The notes below the pieces were generated by a model. It ran no database searches, was not told the DNA's origin, and saw only the letters and a list, made by a program, of their open reading frames with translations. Of a stretch of 64,000 nt of DNA, positions 9,368 through 17,065 are shown one piece after another; positions within the stretch are counted from its first letter, which is position 1, and each line of letters begins with the position of its first letter. Location: assembly GCF_001280505.1 (NCBI RefSeq), contig NZ_LBIO01000057.1:62001-126000 (forward strand). The letters are read 5' to 3'. The position numbers and the translations under genes are program-made. This stretch comes from Mangrovimonas sp. TPBH4. GTDB lineage: Bacteria; Bacteroidota; Bacteroidia; Flavobacteriales; Flavobacteriaceae.

Positions 9368-10255
9368 ATGCAAGATCCTATAGGTAAAATTGAAACCATC
9401 GTCACAGAAAGCAGTGTTTGGGATACCATCACCGGGTTTTTGGGAAAGGTTATTTATGCCAATGAAGACAATAGTATAAAAATCACCATAGGATTGATCC
9501 TGTTGGTGTTTATCATCTATGGGATTACTTCGGTGGTGTTGACATTTTTAAAAAAATTAGTATCCAAACGCATGCCCGAAGAAAATAGGGTGAAATTTGA
9601 TACCGTATTTTCATTCTCCAGATGGCTTATTTATGTCATTGTACTCCTTGTGGTGTTTGATTCGGTGGGGGTGAATGTCACGGCTATTTTTGCAGCTTCT
9701 GCAGCTTTGTTGATTGGTGTTGGTTTGGCCTTGCAGACCTTGTTCCAGGATATCATCTCTGGAATCTTTATTTTGGTGGACCAAACCGTGTCCGTTAATG
9801 ATATTATTGAAATTGAAGGCAAAGTGGGGCGTGTAGAAGAAATTAAATTAAGGACTACCCGTGCTGTAACGGTAGATAATAAGGTGTTGGTGATTCCTAA
9901 TCATTTATATTTAACCAACAGTCTGTATAACTGGACGCAAAACGGCACGACTACAAGGGAAAGTGTGCAGGTTGGTGTGGCCTATGGAAGCGATGTGCAA
10001 TTGGTGAAAAGGTTGTTGTTGGAAGCTGCCAGCTCGCATCCCAGTGTGTTGCCGGACCCTGAGCCATCGGTACAGTTTATCAATTTTGGAGATAGTTCGT
10101 TGGACTTTAAATTGATTTTTACCCTTAACGATAGTTTTAAGGCTGCTTTTCCAAAAAGTGATATCCGATTTGAAATAGACCGTTTGTTTAGAGAACACAA
10201 TGTTGCCATTCCGTTCCCACAACGTGATATTCATATTATAGAACCTCAAAAATAG
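9368..10255 (+). CDS. Small mechanosensitive channel, MscS family
   Basis: Inner-membrane channel that opens when membrane tension rises. In 295 residues there are about three transmembrane helices (near 38-60, 78-98 and 102-125); the last is the pore helix, continuing into VGLALQTLFQDIISGIF with the MscS hallmark, then the beta-domain (SVNDIIEIEGKVGRVEEI) and the C-terminal alpha/beta domain. It has an N-terminal extension but none of the large sensor domains of MscK types. Its position inside an operon with an ABC exporter and a response regulator is unusual for a free-standing osmotic valve. Confidence 0.93.
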   Translation: MQDPIGKIETIVTESSVWDTITGFLGKVIYANEDNSIKITIGLILLVFIIYGITSVVLTFLKKLVSKRMPEENRVKFDTVFSFSRWLIYVIVLLVVFDSVGVNVTAIFAASAALLIGVGLALQTLFQDIISGIFILVDQTVSVNDIIEIEGKVGRVEEIKLRTTRAVTVDNKVLVIPNHLYLTNSLYNWTQNGTTTRESVQVGVAYGSDVQLVKRLLLEAASSHPSVLPDPEPSVQFINFGDSSLDFKLIFTLNDSFKAAFPKSDIRFEIDRLFREHNVAIPFPQRDIHIIEPQK

Positions 10256-10267
10256 AACTTAAATACT

Positions 10268-11431
10268 ATGCCGAAAATACTAGTCATTGAAGACGAAGCC
10301 GCCATTAGAAGAGTTTTGGTGAAAATCCTTTCCGAGGAAAATGACACCTATGTTGTGGAAGAAGCCGAAGATGGCTTGGCGGGTGTTGAAAAGGTAAAAC
10401 AGGAGGATTATGATTTGATCCTTTGTGATATCAAAATGCCAAAGATGGATGGTGTAGAAGTACTGGAAGCGGTTAAGAAATTGAAACCAGAAATTCCGAT
10501 GGTGATGATTTCGGGGCACGGCGATTTGGATACGGCAGTCAATACCATGCGTCTTGGCGCTTTCGATTATATTTCCAAGCCGCCAGACTTGAACCGTTTG
10601 CTCAATACGGTTAGGATTGCCTTGGACAGAAAGGAGTTGGTAGTGCAGAATAAAATGCTGAAAAAGAAAGTCAGTAAGAGTTACCAAATGGTAGGAGAAA
10701 GTGGGGCTATTGAGCAGATCAAAGAAATGATTGAAAAGGTAGCGCCTACAGATGCCCGTGTACTAATTACAGGTCCCAATGGTACCGGGAAGGAATTGGT
10801 GGCGCATTGGTTACATGAAAAGAGTGAGCGCTCCAAAGGTCCCTTAATTGAAGTGAATTGTGCCGCAATTCCTTCGGAGTTGATAGAAAGTGAATTGTTC
10901 GGGCATATTAAAGGAGCCTTTACCAGTGCCGTAAAAGACAGGGCTGGTAAGTTTGAAGCTGCCAATGCCGGAACTATTTTCTTGGATGAAATTGGGGATA
11001 TGAGTTTGTCGGCACAGGCGAAAGTATTAAGGGCACTTCAGGAGAATAAAATACAACGTGTTGGTAGTGATAAGGATATCAAGGTAGATGTGCGTGTGGT
11101 AGCTGCTACCAATAAGGATTTAAAGAAGGAAATAGATGAAGGCAGATTCCGTGAGGATCTGTACCACCGTTTGGCGGTAATTCTAATTAAAGTACCTTCT
11201 TTAAATGACAGGCGTGACGATATTCCTTTATTGATTGACTTTTTCGCTAAAAAAATTGCTACGGAACAAGGTACAGGTGTAAAGTCGTTTTCAGATAAAG
11301 CAGTAAAATTATTGCAGCATTATGATTGGACAGGAAACATCCGTGAACTACGCAACGTCGTAGAACGCTTGATTATTTTGGGCGGTAAGGAAGTGAGTGA
11401 GGATGATGTAAAGCTTTTTGCTGCGAAATGA
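10268..11431 (+). CDS. Response regulator with sigma54-type AAA+ domain, no DNA-binding domain
   Basis: Two-component receiver fused to an NtrC-type ATPase. The receiver (1-120) has phospho-acceptor Asp54 and Lys104. The AAA+ domain has Walker A GPNGTGKE at 169-176, sigma54 loop GAFTSA at 216-221 (consensus GAFTGA) and Walker B GTIFLDEIGD at 235-244. The protein ends at residue 387, right after the AAA+ lid, so the usual C-terminal Fis-type helix-turn-helix is absent; it may act from solution or with a partner. No histidine kinase is adjacent. It is the last gene of the ABC-MscS operon (12-bp gap). Its last 72 nt recur, decayed, at 12274-12345, so this 3' end may have been replaced by recombination. 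Confidence 0.9.
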   Translation: MPKILVIEDEAAIRRVLVKILSEENDTYVVEEAEDGLAGVEKVKQEDYDLILCDIKMPKMDGVEVLEAVKKLKPEIPMVMISGHGDLDTAVNTMRLGAFDYISKPPDLNRLLNTVRIALDRKELVVQNKMLKKKVSKSYQMVGESGAIEQIKEMIEKVAPTDARVLITGPNGTGKELVAHWLHEKSERSKGPLIEVNCAAIPSELIESELFGHIKGAFTSAVKDRAGKFEAANAGTIFLDEIGDMSLSAQAKVLRALQENKIQRVGSDKDIKVDVRVVAATNKDLKKEIDEGRFREDLYHRLAVILIKVPSLNDRRDDIPLLIDFFAKKIATEQGTGVKSFSDKAVKLLQHYDWTGNIRELRNVVERLIILGGKEVSEDDVKLFAAK

Positions 11432-11458
11432 TAGAAGGAAATAATTGATAGAAGTACT

Positions 11459-12031
11459 TTAATAAATGAATTGCTTAAGTTCTTCTATTGGATATTCAGT
11501 ATTATGATTTGAGTAATAAATTAAATCTGCGTTTTTATCTAAAAGAATTATTGATCCACTTCCTACATTTTTATATTCCCCTTTATTATTTAGGTCATTG
11601 AGAAATAATTTTAGTTTTTTCGCATTGTTTTTTGAATAACTTTCGCTTATTACAAAAACAGGAAAAGCATAATGTATTCTTAAAAAGAATTGGCGAAAAT
11701 CATATAGTTTCTTTGAATTGTCGTCATCTATGCTAATAAACATAATATCCATATCGCCATGGTTTAGCATGGTAACAATATCTTTCATTTTATCTAGAAT
11801 TCCATTGCATCTGTGATTAACGATGAATAATAATGTGTGTTTTTTTTCTTTACATTTTATAAGCTTTTTTAGCTGAGAAGCATTAATATTATAGATACTA
11901 CTATCTTTTTTCTTTTTGTTGAAAATAAACTCCTTACAATTCCCATATTGTATTTCTTTCGATTGGAGTTGCTGTCCTAATGCAAAACAAATGTTTAATG
12001 CTAGGATAAGTATTGTAAGGAGTTTTTTCAT
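11459..12031 (-). CDS. Secreted thioredoxin-like hypothetical protein
   Basis: 190 residues with a signal peptide (about 1-19, cleavage after ALG). The pattern LLFIVNHRCNG (near 67-77), then a helix, IMFISIDDD, and YAFPVFVI with a proline at the cis-Pro position suggests a thioredoxin fold, but the active-site CxxC is reduced to a single cysteine, so redox activity is doubtful. I cannot name a family with confidence. The gene is Lys/Asn-rich and more AT-rich than its neighbours and sits in the block bracketed by two copies of the regulator 3' end, which points to horizontal acquisition. Confidence 0.72.
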   Translation of the reverse strand: MKKLLTILILALNICFALGQQLQSKEIQYGNCKEFIFNKKKKDSSIYNINASQLKKLIKCKEKKHTLLFIVNHRCNGILDKMKDIVTMLNHGDMDIMFISIDDDNSKKLYDFRQFFLRIHYAFPVFVISESYSKNNAKKLKLFLNDLNNKGEYKNVGSGSIILLDKNADLIYYSNHNTEYPIEELKQFIY

Positions 12032-12046
12032 ATCTTAAATATTGAT

Positions 12047-12142
12047 TTATTGTTGTGTAGGAACTAATGGTAATCTATAACCTCCAAATTCACCTATGTT
12101 GCGTTCTAAAGGGTAGACATCAGTAGGCATATATAAAGTTTG
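12047..12142 (-). pseudogene. C-terminal remnant of an unidentified gene
   Basis: A short minus-strand frame (stop at 12047-12049, open up to an in-frame stop at 12143-12145) contains MPTDVYPLERNIGEFGGYRL and then PLVPTQQ before the stop. It ends 15 bp before the start of the thioredoxin-like gene, the spacing of operon neighbours. Its composition looks like a real protein tail, and no body precedes it, so I read it as the cut-off end of the gene that stood upstream in the donor DNA. A 27-residue peptide gene starting at 12130 is the alternative. Confidence 0.4.
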
Positions 12143-12226
12143 CTAGTAAAGCGTTTTTAAAATCTATATTAAATAAAATTCATATAATAGTAAGTTTTTT
12201 CTTTAAAAAAAATCAAAAACATAAAT

Positions 12227-12345
12227 GTTAAAATTTGATTATATTGAAAAAATTCGGGAACATTAGAAATATTGTGGAACGCTTGATCATTTTGGGAGGT
12301 AAGGAAGTGAGTGAGGATGATGTAAAGCTCTTTGCTTCGAAATAG
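12227..12345 (+). pseudogene. Decayed second copy of the response-regulator 3' end
   Basis: Positions 12274-12345 match 11360-11431 (the end of the sigma54-type regulator) over 72 nt with 7 mismatches; four are silent third-position changes, one is Ala to Ser, and two change the stop from TGA to TAG. Just upstream the match continues weakly (IRE, then a one-base insertion, then LRN) and fades near 12227. The copy is followed at 12366 by the terminator expected after the regulator operon, so this may be the original gene end, displaced. Confidence 0.85.
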
Positions 12346-12365
12346 AAATTATAACTGTTTAGATA

Positions 12366-12402
12366 AAAAAAGAGCAGCTACTTTTGGTAGCTGCTCTTTT
12401 TT
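12366..12402. terminator. Bidirectional terminator
   Basis: Perfect 16-bp inverted repeat (12366-12381 and 12387-12402) with loop TTTTG, A-tract on one side and T-tract on the other. It serves the decayed regulator end on the plus strand and the 12420 gene on the minus strand. Confidence 0.93.
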
Positions 12403-12419
12403 ATAAGATACTCTTGCAA

Positions 12420-13157
12420 TTACATTTTACAAGAATTTAAGCGTTCTAGGTACGTGTTGGTAATAGCAGCCATCGTATTAATGTAGAATGACCTAATTTC
12501 TTCTAAGGACTTGTCCATTAACTCGGTTTTGTTTTCTTCAAAGCGAATGTTGTCCGATTGGCATCCGCAAGAGGATAGCACTTTGTTGTAGGATTTAATA
12601 TTGTCAGTAATAGAAGTTCCAGCTTCGCTAATCAACAATTCCTTTTTAATAGCTATTTCCTTTTGTTGCTGCTCCACAAGTCTTTGTTTGATTTCTTCTT
12701 GCTTGCGCTGCAATTCCAATTGTTGTTGCTCCAATTCAAATTGAGCACTTTCCAAATCGGCAAGGTCTTGGTTGTCTGTCGTGCCAGTGTTTTTTGTACA
12801 CATGTCCAATTCGGTAATGGTTTCTTGAGCAATTTCCTTGGCTTTTTTTACATAGTATCTTCCGTCCTCAAAGGTCTCTGCCGAGGATACTTTTGCTAAC
12901 AATTCGGCGCCATCATAAGCTTTGTTATAAGCAGTTTTGCATCCCCCACAATTTTCTAAGGTGGTTTTTACCCGTTTAAAAGCTTCCAAAGAACGTTTGG
13001 AATATTGCTTTAGGTGGGTTAAATTGTTAGAGTCATAGGCCGTCTTCACATGGGAGTAGGCATATACGGCATCTGGTTGTGCGTCCGAGCATAATGATTG
13101 GCCAAATGTTATGGCACTGGTTAATAATACTAATGAGAAAATGTAGATTTTTTTCAT
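12420..13157 (-). CDS. Secreted coiled-coil hypothetical protein
   Basis: 245 residues: signal peptide (1-19, ending TFGQ), a helical domain with paired cysteines (CGGC at 70-73), a Gln/Glu-rich coiled coil at about 131-175, and a C-terminal helical domain with CGC at 197-199. The cysteines suggest disulfides in the periplasm. This type is common and unnamed in flavobacteria; I recognise no function. Single gene with its own terminator, divergent from ppk2. Confidence 0.8.
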   Translation of the reverse strand: MKKIYIFSLVLLTSAITFGQSLCSDAQPDAVYAYSHVKTAYDSNNLTHLKQYSKRSLEAFKRVKTTLENCGGCKTAYNKAYDGAELLAKVSSAETFEDGRYYVKKAKEIAQETITELDMCTKNTGTTDNQDLADLESAQFELEQQQLELQRKQEEIKQRLVEQQQKEIAIKKELLISEAGTSITDNIKSYNKVLSSCGCQSDNIRFEENKTELMDKSLEEIRSFYINTMAAITNTYLERLNSCKM

Positions 13158-13287
13158 AGTGATTTGGGTTTAATAAATTAAGTAGGCTCGATAAAAGTAG
13201 CAAAAAATCGGTAAAGCGTATGATTTTTTTAGTGAAATCATAATTTTCCTATATTTAAATAGAACTAAGACCATAAATATCAAGTTG

Positions 13288-14166
13288 ATGAAAAAGATAA
13301 AAATTGACCATTTTAAAGCCTCAGAACCTATAGTTTTGGAAGATCTTAAAACCACTTACGATTTGAAGGCTTCCGAAGAAAAGATCGAAAAGGAGCTGGA
13401 AGAGGTACGGGTTACTTTGGGAAAACTGCAGGATACCATGTATGCCCATGGCAAATATGCGGTTTTGGTGTGTATTCAAGGGATGGATACCGCAGGAAAG
13501 GATAGTATGATTAGGGAAGTATTCAAGGATTTTAATACTCGTGGAATTGTGGTGCATAGTTTTAAAACACCAACGCCTCTGGAATTGAAACACGATTATT
13601 TATGGCGTCATTATGTTCGGCTGCCAGCCCGAGGTAAATTCGGGATTTTCAATAGGACCCATTATGAAAATGTTTTGGTTACCCGTGTACATCCACAATA
13701 TATTTTGGGTGAAAACCTGCCAAATGTCACCTCGTTAGAGGATATTGATGAAGCGTTTTGGGACAAAAGGTTTAAGGAAATCAACAATTTTGAGAAGCAC
13801 ATTGTAGAGAATGGCACCATTGTTTTTAAATTTTTTCTACACCTTTCCAAAGGAGAACAAAAAGATAGACTGCTGCGCCGGTTGGAAAAAAAAGAGAAGA
13901 ACTGGAAGTTTTCGCCTGGCGATCTTAAGGAACGAGAATTGTGGGACACCTATCAACATTGCTATGAGGATGCCATAAATAAAACCAATAAAGCCCATGC
14001 GCCGTGGTATGTCATCCCTTCCGATGATAAGGCAACGGCCAGATATATTGTCGCAAGAGTTTTGTTGGATACCTTGCAATCGTATGATGATATCAAGGAA
14101 CCAGAATTGGATGATGAAATTAAAGCTCATCTGGAATTGTACAAACAGCAGTTAGAGAATGAGTAA
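13288..14166 (+). CDS. ppk2: Polyphosphate kinase 2 family protein
   Basis: Cytoplasmic PPK2-family phosphotransferase that moves phosphate between polyphosphate and nucleotides. The 292-residue protein has the P-loop-like GMDTAGKDS at 65-73, the HDYLWR segment near 102-107, and GIFNRTHYENVL at 119-130 with the catalytic Asp replaced at the usual DRSWY position by Asn-Arg-Thr-His-Tyr, as in single-domain PPK2 class III-like proteins. A TTG lies directly before the ATG; the ATG at 13288 is the better start. Whether it makes AMP to ADP, ADP to ATP or both cannot be told. Confidence 0.9.
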   Translation: MKKIKIDHFKASEPIVLEDLKTTYDLKASEEKIEKELEEVRVTLGKLQDTMYAHGKYAVLVCIQGMDTAGKDSMIREVFKDFNTRGIVVHSFKTPTPLELKHDYLWRHYVRLPARGKFGIFNRTHYENVLVTRVHPQYILGENLPNVTSLEDIDEAFWDKRFKEINNFEKHIVENGTIVFKFFLHLSKGEQKDRLLRRLEKKEKNWKFSPGDLKERELWDTYQHCYEDAINKTNKAHAPWYVIPSDDKATARYIVARVLLDTLQSYDDIKEPELDDEIKAHLELYKQQLENE

Positions 14167-14253
14167 TCACCTTAGGGGTACTGTTAATTTTAAGGTTTCT
14201 TTTAGAAGATGCCCAATAAGAACAATTATCTTTAGAGCCCAAAATTATTTTCT

Positions 14254-15657
14254 ATGAAGCACATTATTGCCTTAATGCTTGTTTTGTTATCTTTTCAAAT
14301 ACAAGCCCAAACCGATGCAGAGGTCATCAAAACTATTTATACCACTTCTTTAACCAACGGAAAAAGTTATGATTGGCTTGATCATTTGTCCAATCAAATT
14401 GGTGGGCGCTTGTCAGGTTCCCTAAATGCAGAACGGGCTGTGGAATATACCAAAGAGGAGTTAGAGCAATTGGGTTTGGATAAAGTTTGGTTGCAACCTG
14501 TAATGGTGCCGAGATGGGTGAGGGGAGCGCCGGAATTTGCCTATGTGGAAACCGCTCCAGGCAAAACAACCAATGTGAATATTTGTGCTTTGGGAGGTTC
14601 GGTGGCTACGCCTAATGGTGGTTTGAAAGCTGAAGTTGTAGAGGTAAAGAGCATCGATGAATTGAAAGTTTTGGGAAGTGAAAACATCAAAGGAAAGATT
14701 GTGTTTTTCAATCGCCCTATGCAAGCCGATTTGGTGAATACTTTTGAAGCCTATGGCGGGTGTGTAGACCAGCGCTATTCGGGAGCCAAGGAAGCAGCAA
14801 AATATGGTGCCTCGGGAGTTATTGTGCGTTCGGTGAATTTGCGTTTGGATGATTTTCCTCATACAGGAGCTATGAGTTACGGCGATTTGCCAAATGACCA
14901 ACGTATTCCATCAGCAGCTATCAGTACCAATGATGCGGAATTGTTAAGCTCTATGTTGGCATTGAATAGTCAGTTGAAGTTTTATTTCAGCCAGCATTGT
15001 AAGCAGTTAAAAGATGTACAATCCTATAATGTGATAGGTGAAATCACCGGAAGTGAATTCCCAGATGAATATATGGTTGTAGGTGGTCATTTGGATTCTT
15101 GGGATTTGGGAGATGGTTCGCATGACGATGGAGCAGGCGTGGTACAGTCTATGGATGTGTTGCGTTTGTTGAAGGAGAGCGGTATTCAACCTAAAAGAAG
15201 CATTAGAGTGGTGTTATTTATGAATGAAGAGAATGGTATGCGCGGCGGAAAAAAATATGCTGAAGTTGCCAAGTCCAAAGGGGAACACCATGTGTTTGCC
15301 TTGGAAAGTGATTCGGGAGGTTTTACACCGAGAGGTTTCTCATTTGATTGCAGTGATGCCGTGTTACATAAAGTGCAGCAATGGCAAGCCTTGTTCAAAC
15401 CGTATTTAATTCACTATTTTGAAAAAGGAGGTAGTGGTGCAGATATTGGTCCGTTAAAGAATGGTGATATTGTATTGGCTGGATTACGACCAGATTCACA
15501 GCGTTATTTTGATCATCACCATGCATCCAACGATACCTTTGAGCACGTGAACAAGCGTGAGTTGGAATTGGGTGCTGCCACCATGACGGCCTTGGTTTAT
15601 TTGTTTGACAAATACGGAACAGGAACCATTTCGGATATTTCAGAATTAAACGATTAA
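14254..15657 (+). CDS. Secreted M28-family zinc peptidase with PA domain
   Basis: Exported aminopeptidase/carboxypeptidase-Q-like enzyme of 467 residues. A signal peptide (1-18, ending IQAQ) is followed by a protease-associated insert (about 110-250) and the M28 catalytic core. Zinc-site motifs are visible: GGHLDSWDLGDGSHDDGAG (about 277-295, with His, Asp and bridging residues) and NEENGMRGG (about 323-331, catalytic and zinc-binding Glu pair), with a late His in DHHHASNDTFE. Probably releases amino acids from peptides in the periplasm. A DinB-like secreted protein follows after 3 bp and is likely cotranscribed. Confidence 0.93.
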   Translation: MKHIIALMLVLLSFQIQAQTDAEVIKTIYTTSLTNGKSYDWLDHLSNQIGGRLSGSLNAERAVEYTKEELEQLGLDKVWLQPVMVPRWVRGAPEFAYVETAPGKTTNVNICALGGSVATPNGGLKAEVVEVKSIDELKVLGSENIKGKIVFFNRPMQADLVNTFEAYGGCVDQRYSGAKEAAKYGASGVIVRSVNLRLDDFPHTGAMSYGDLPNDQRIPSAAISTNDAELLSSMLALNSQLKFYFSQHCKQLKDVQSYNVIGEITGSEFPDEYMVVGGHLDSWDLGDGSHDDGAGVVQSMDVLRLLKESGIQPKRSIRVVLFMNEENGMRGGKKYAEVAKSKGEHHVFALESDSGGFTPRGFSFDCSDAVLHKVQQWQALFKPYLIHYFEKGGSGADIGPLKNGDIVLAGLRPDSQRYFDHHHASNDTFEHVNKRELELGAATMTALVYLFDKYGTGTISDISELND

Positions 15658-15660
15658 TAC

Positions 15661-16236
15661 ATGAAGATAATTCTAACAGGAGGGATGCTATTGATGGCAT
15701 CCCTTATTTTTGGACAAAAGGATATGGATACAACATTGCCCTATTATGAATTACCCGCGGCTTCCGAAATTTATACGGCAGGCACTGTGGCCGCTAGAAT
15801 GGTAGATGGACTAGGGTTTAGATATTATTGGGCAACGGAAGGTTTAAAAGAAACCGATTTGGCCTATACTCCAGGTTCTGAAGTGCGTTCTACCGGTGAG
15901 ACTATTGACCATGTTTTAAACCTGAGTTATGTGGTGTTGGATGCAACTTTAAAACAACCCAACACTAAAAGAGATTTTTCCAATTCTAGTTTTGAAGAAA
16001 AGCGTAAACAAACCCTTTTGAATCTCAAACAAGCCGCTGATATTTTACGTGCAAGTAACGATTTGTCTGATTATAACATTGTGTTTGGAGAACGTGAATT
16101 TCCGTTTTGGAATGCCATTAATGGCCCTATAGCCGATGCCATTTGGCATGCTGGGCAGATTGCTTCTTTTAGAAGGAGTTCAGGGAATCCTATCAATTCC
16201 AACATAAGTCAGTTTAATGGGACTGTAAAGCAATAG
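15661..16236 (+). CDS. Secreted DinB-like protein
   Basis: 191 residues with a signal peptide (1-18, ending IFGQ). The rest is helical and fits the DinB/YfiT four-helix fold: RYYWATEGL, GETIDHVLNL with one candidate metal His, and the C-terminal IADAIWHAGQIASFRRSSGNP, a typical DinB-family third motif with another His. These proteins usually bind a metal ion and some act as thiol-dependent transferases; the role of exported versions is unknown. It lies 3 bp after the M28 peptidase. Confidence 0.8.
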   Translation: MKIILTGGMLLMASLIFGQKDMDTTLPYYELPAASEIYTAGTVAARMVDGLGFRYYWATEGLKETDLAYTPGSEVRSTGETIDHVLNLSYVVLDATLKQPNTKRDFSNSSFEEKRKQTLLNLKQAADILRASNDLSDYNIVFGEREFPFWNAINGPIADAIWHAGQIASFRRSSGNPINSNISQFNGTVKQ

Positions 16237-16243
16237 ACTCATG

Positions 16244-16269
16244 AAGTGTTGTATTAGAATACAACACTT
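16244..16269. terminator. Hairpin terminator after the DinB-like gene
   Basis: A 12-bp inverted repeat (16244-16255 with 16258-16269) followed shortly by GCGTTTTT. The T-run is short, so efficiency is uncertain. Confidence 0.6.
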
Positions 16270-16318
16270 AAAGGCGTTTTTAATGCATTTTTTTGGTTTA
16301 TAGAAGTATTAGCTAGAA

Positions 16319-17065
16319 TTAGTTGGTTGTTTCATTGGAGATTAAGTCCAGTAGCTCGATTTCCCATTCCAACAATTTTTCATATTCTTTAAGTTGAATA
16401 AAATGGTTGACTCGTCTTTCGGTGAGTTTGGAAATATATTGGTTGTCCTGTTTAAATGTTTTAATATCAATGCTAGGAAGGTCATAGTCCCTTTGCCTGG
16501 TTTTGTATAGTTCCTTTGAGGCTCCAAATAAGCTGAAAAAATAGGGGTGGGAACGATCGAAGGTCATTTCTTTATTGGTTCTGTTTGCAGTGTTATCTGA
16601 TTTTACATAAGTATAGTAGCTGTTGAGCCGTTCTTTGATTGTTTTATTGGTAATGAGCTGTAATCTGCCGCTGGATTCGCTTTCATCATAGGTGCCTGTG
16701 GTAGGTTCAAAATAATTTTGCAAAACAAATATTTGATAATTCCATATTAAGAATTTTTCAGGTGATGTAGTTTTAGATTCAAAAAGCACCTTTAGGATAG
16801 AGTCCTGGTATATTAGGTCGTTTTCATAGTCATGGATTAAATTTGTTACGTGTAGGCAATCGCCTTCCAAATCTGAAGCAAAACTTAGGAGCATTTCTTT
16901 TTCTATTTTTCGGTCTTTGCGTTCCTCGTTCCAATTATTGATTTGAAGGGCAATCAATATTCCAATCACTACCAAGACAATTTCTCCAATGGCGTATTTG
17001 AGGTATTTAGTAGTCTTACCTTCATTGATAAGGGCTTTACGGATGTTTCGGAAAAATTTAATCAT
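16319..17065 (-). CDS. DUF6090-family membrane protein (second paralogue)
   Basis: 248 residues. The N-terminus has the DUF6090 signature: a basic segment, then AIGEIVLVVIGILIALQINN (one transmembrane helix, about 25-44) and WNEERK. The remaining 200 residues are soluble and helical with no recognised catalytic motif, probably on the outer face. The start overlaps the upstream paralogue's stop by 4 bp, so translation is coupled. DUF6090 genes occur in many copies in marine flavobacteria and have no known function. Here they follow an ion-channel gene, which suggests they could be accessory subunits; that is inference. Confidence 0.88.
   Translation of the reverse strand: MIKFFRNIRKALINEGKTTKYLKYAIGEIVLVVIGILIALQINNWNEERKDRKIEKEMLLSFASDLEGDCLHVTNLIHDYENDLIYQDSILKVLFESKTTSPEKFLIWNYQIFVLQNYFEPTTGTYDESESSGRLQLITNKTIKERLNSYYTYVKSDNTANRTNKEMTFDRSHPYFFSLFGASKELYKTRQRDYDLPSIDIKTFKQDNQYISKLTERRVNHFIQLKEYEKLLEWEIELLDLISNETTN

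Noticed and set aside
11459..12031. Toxin or immunity gene in the inserted block
   Set aside because: It has a signal peptide and a thioredoxin-like pattern; nothing in it or next to it indicates toxin activity.
13285..13287. TTG as start of ppk2
   Set aside because: An ATG follows directly; the TTG adds only one residue and has no support.
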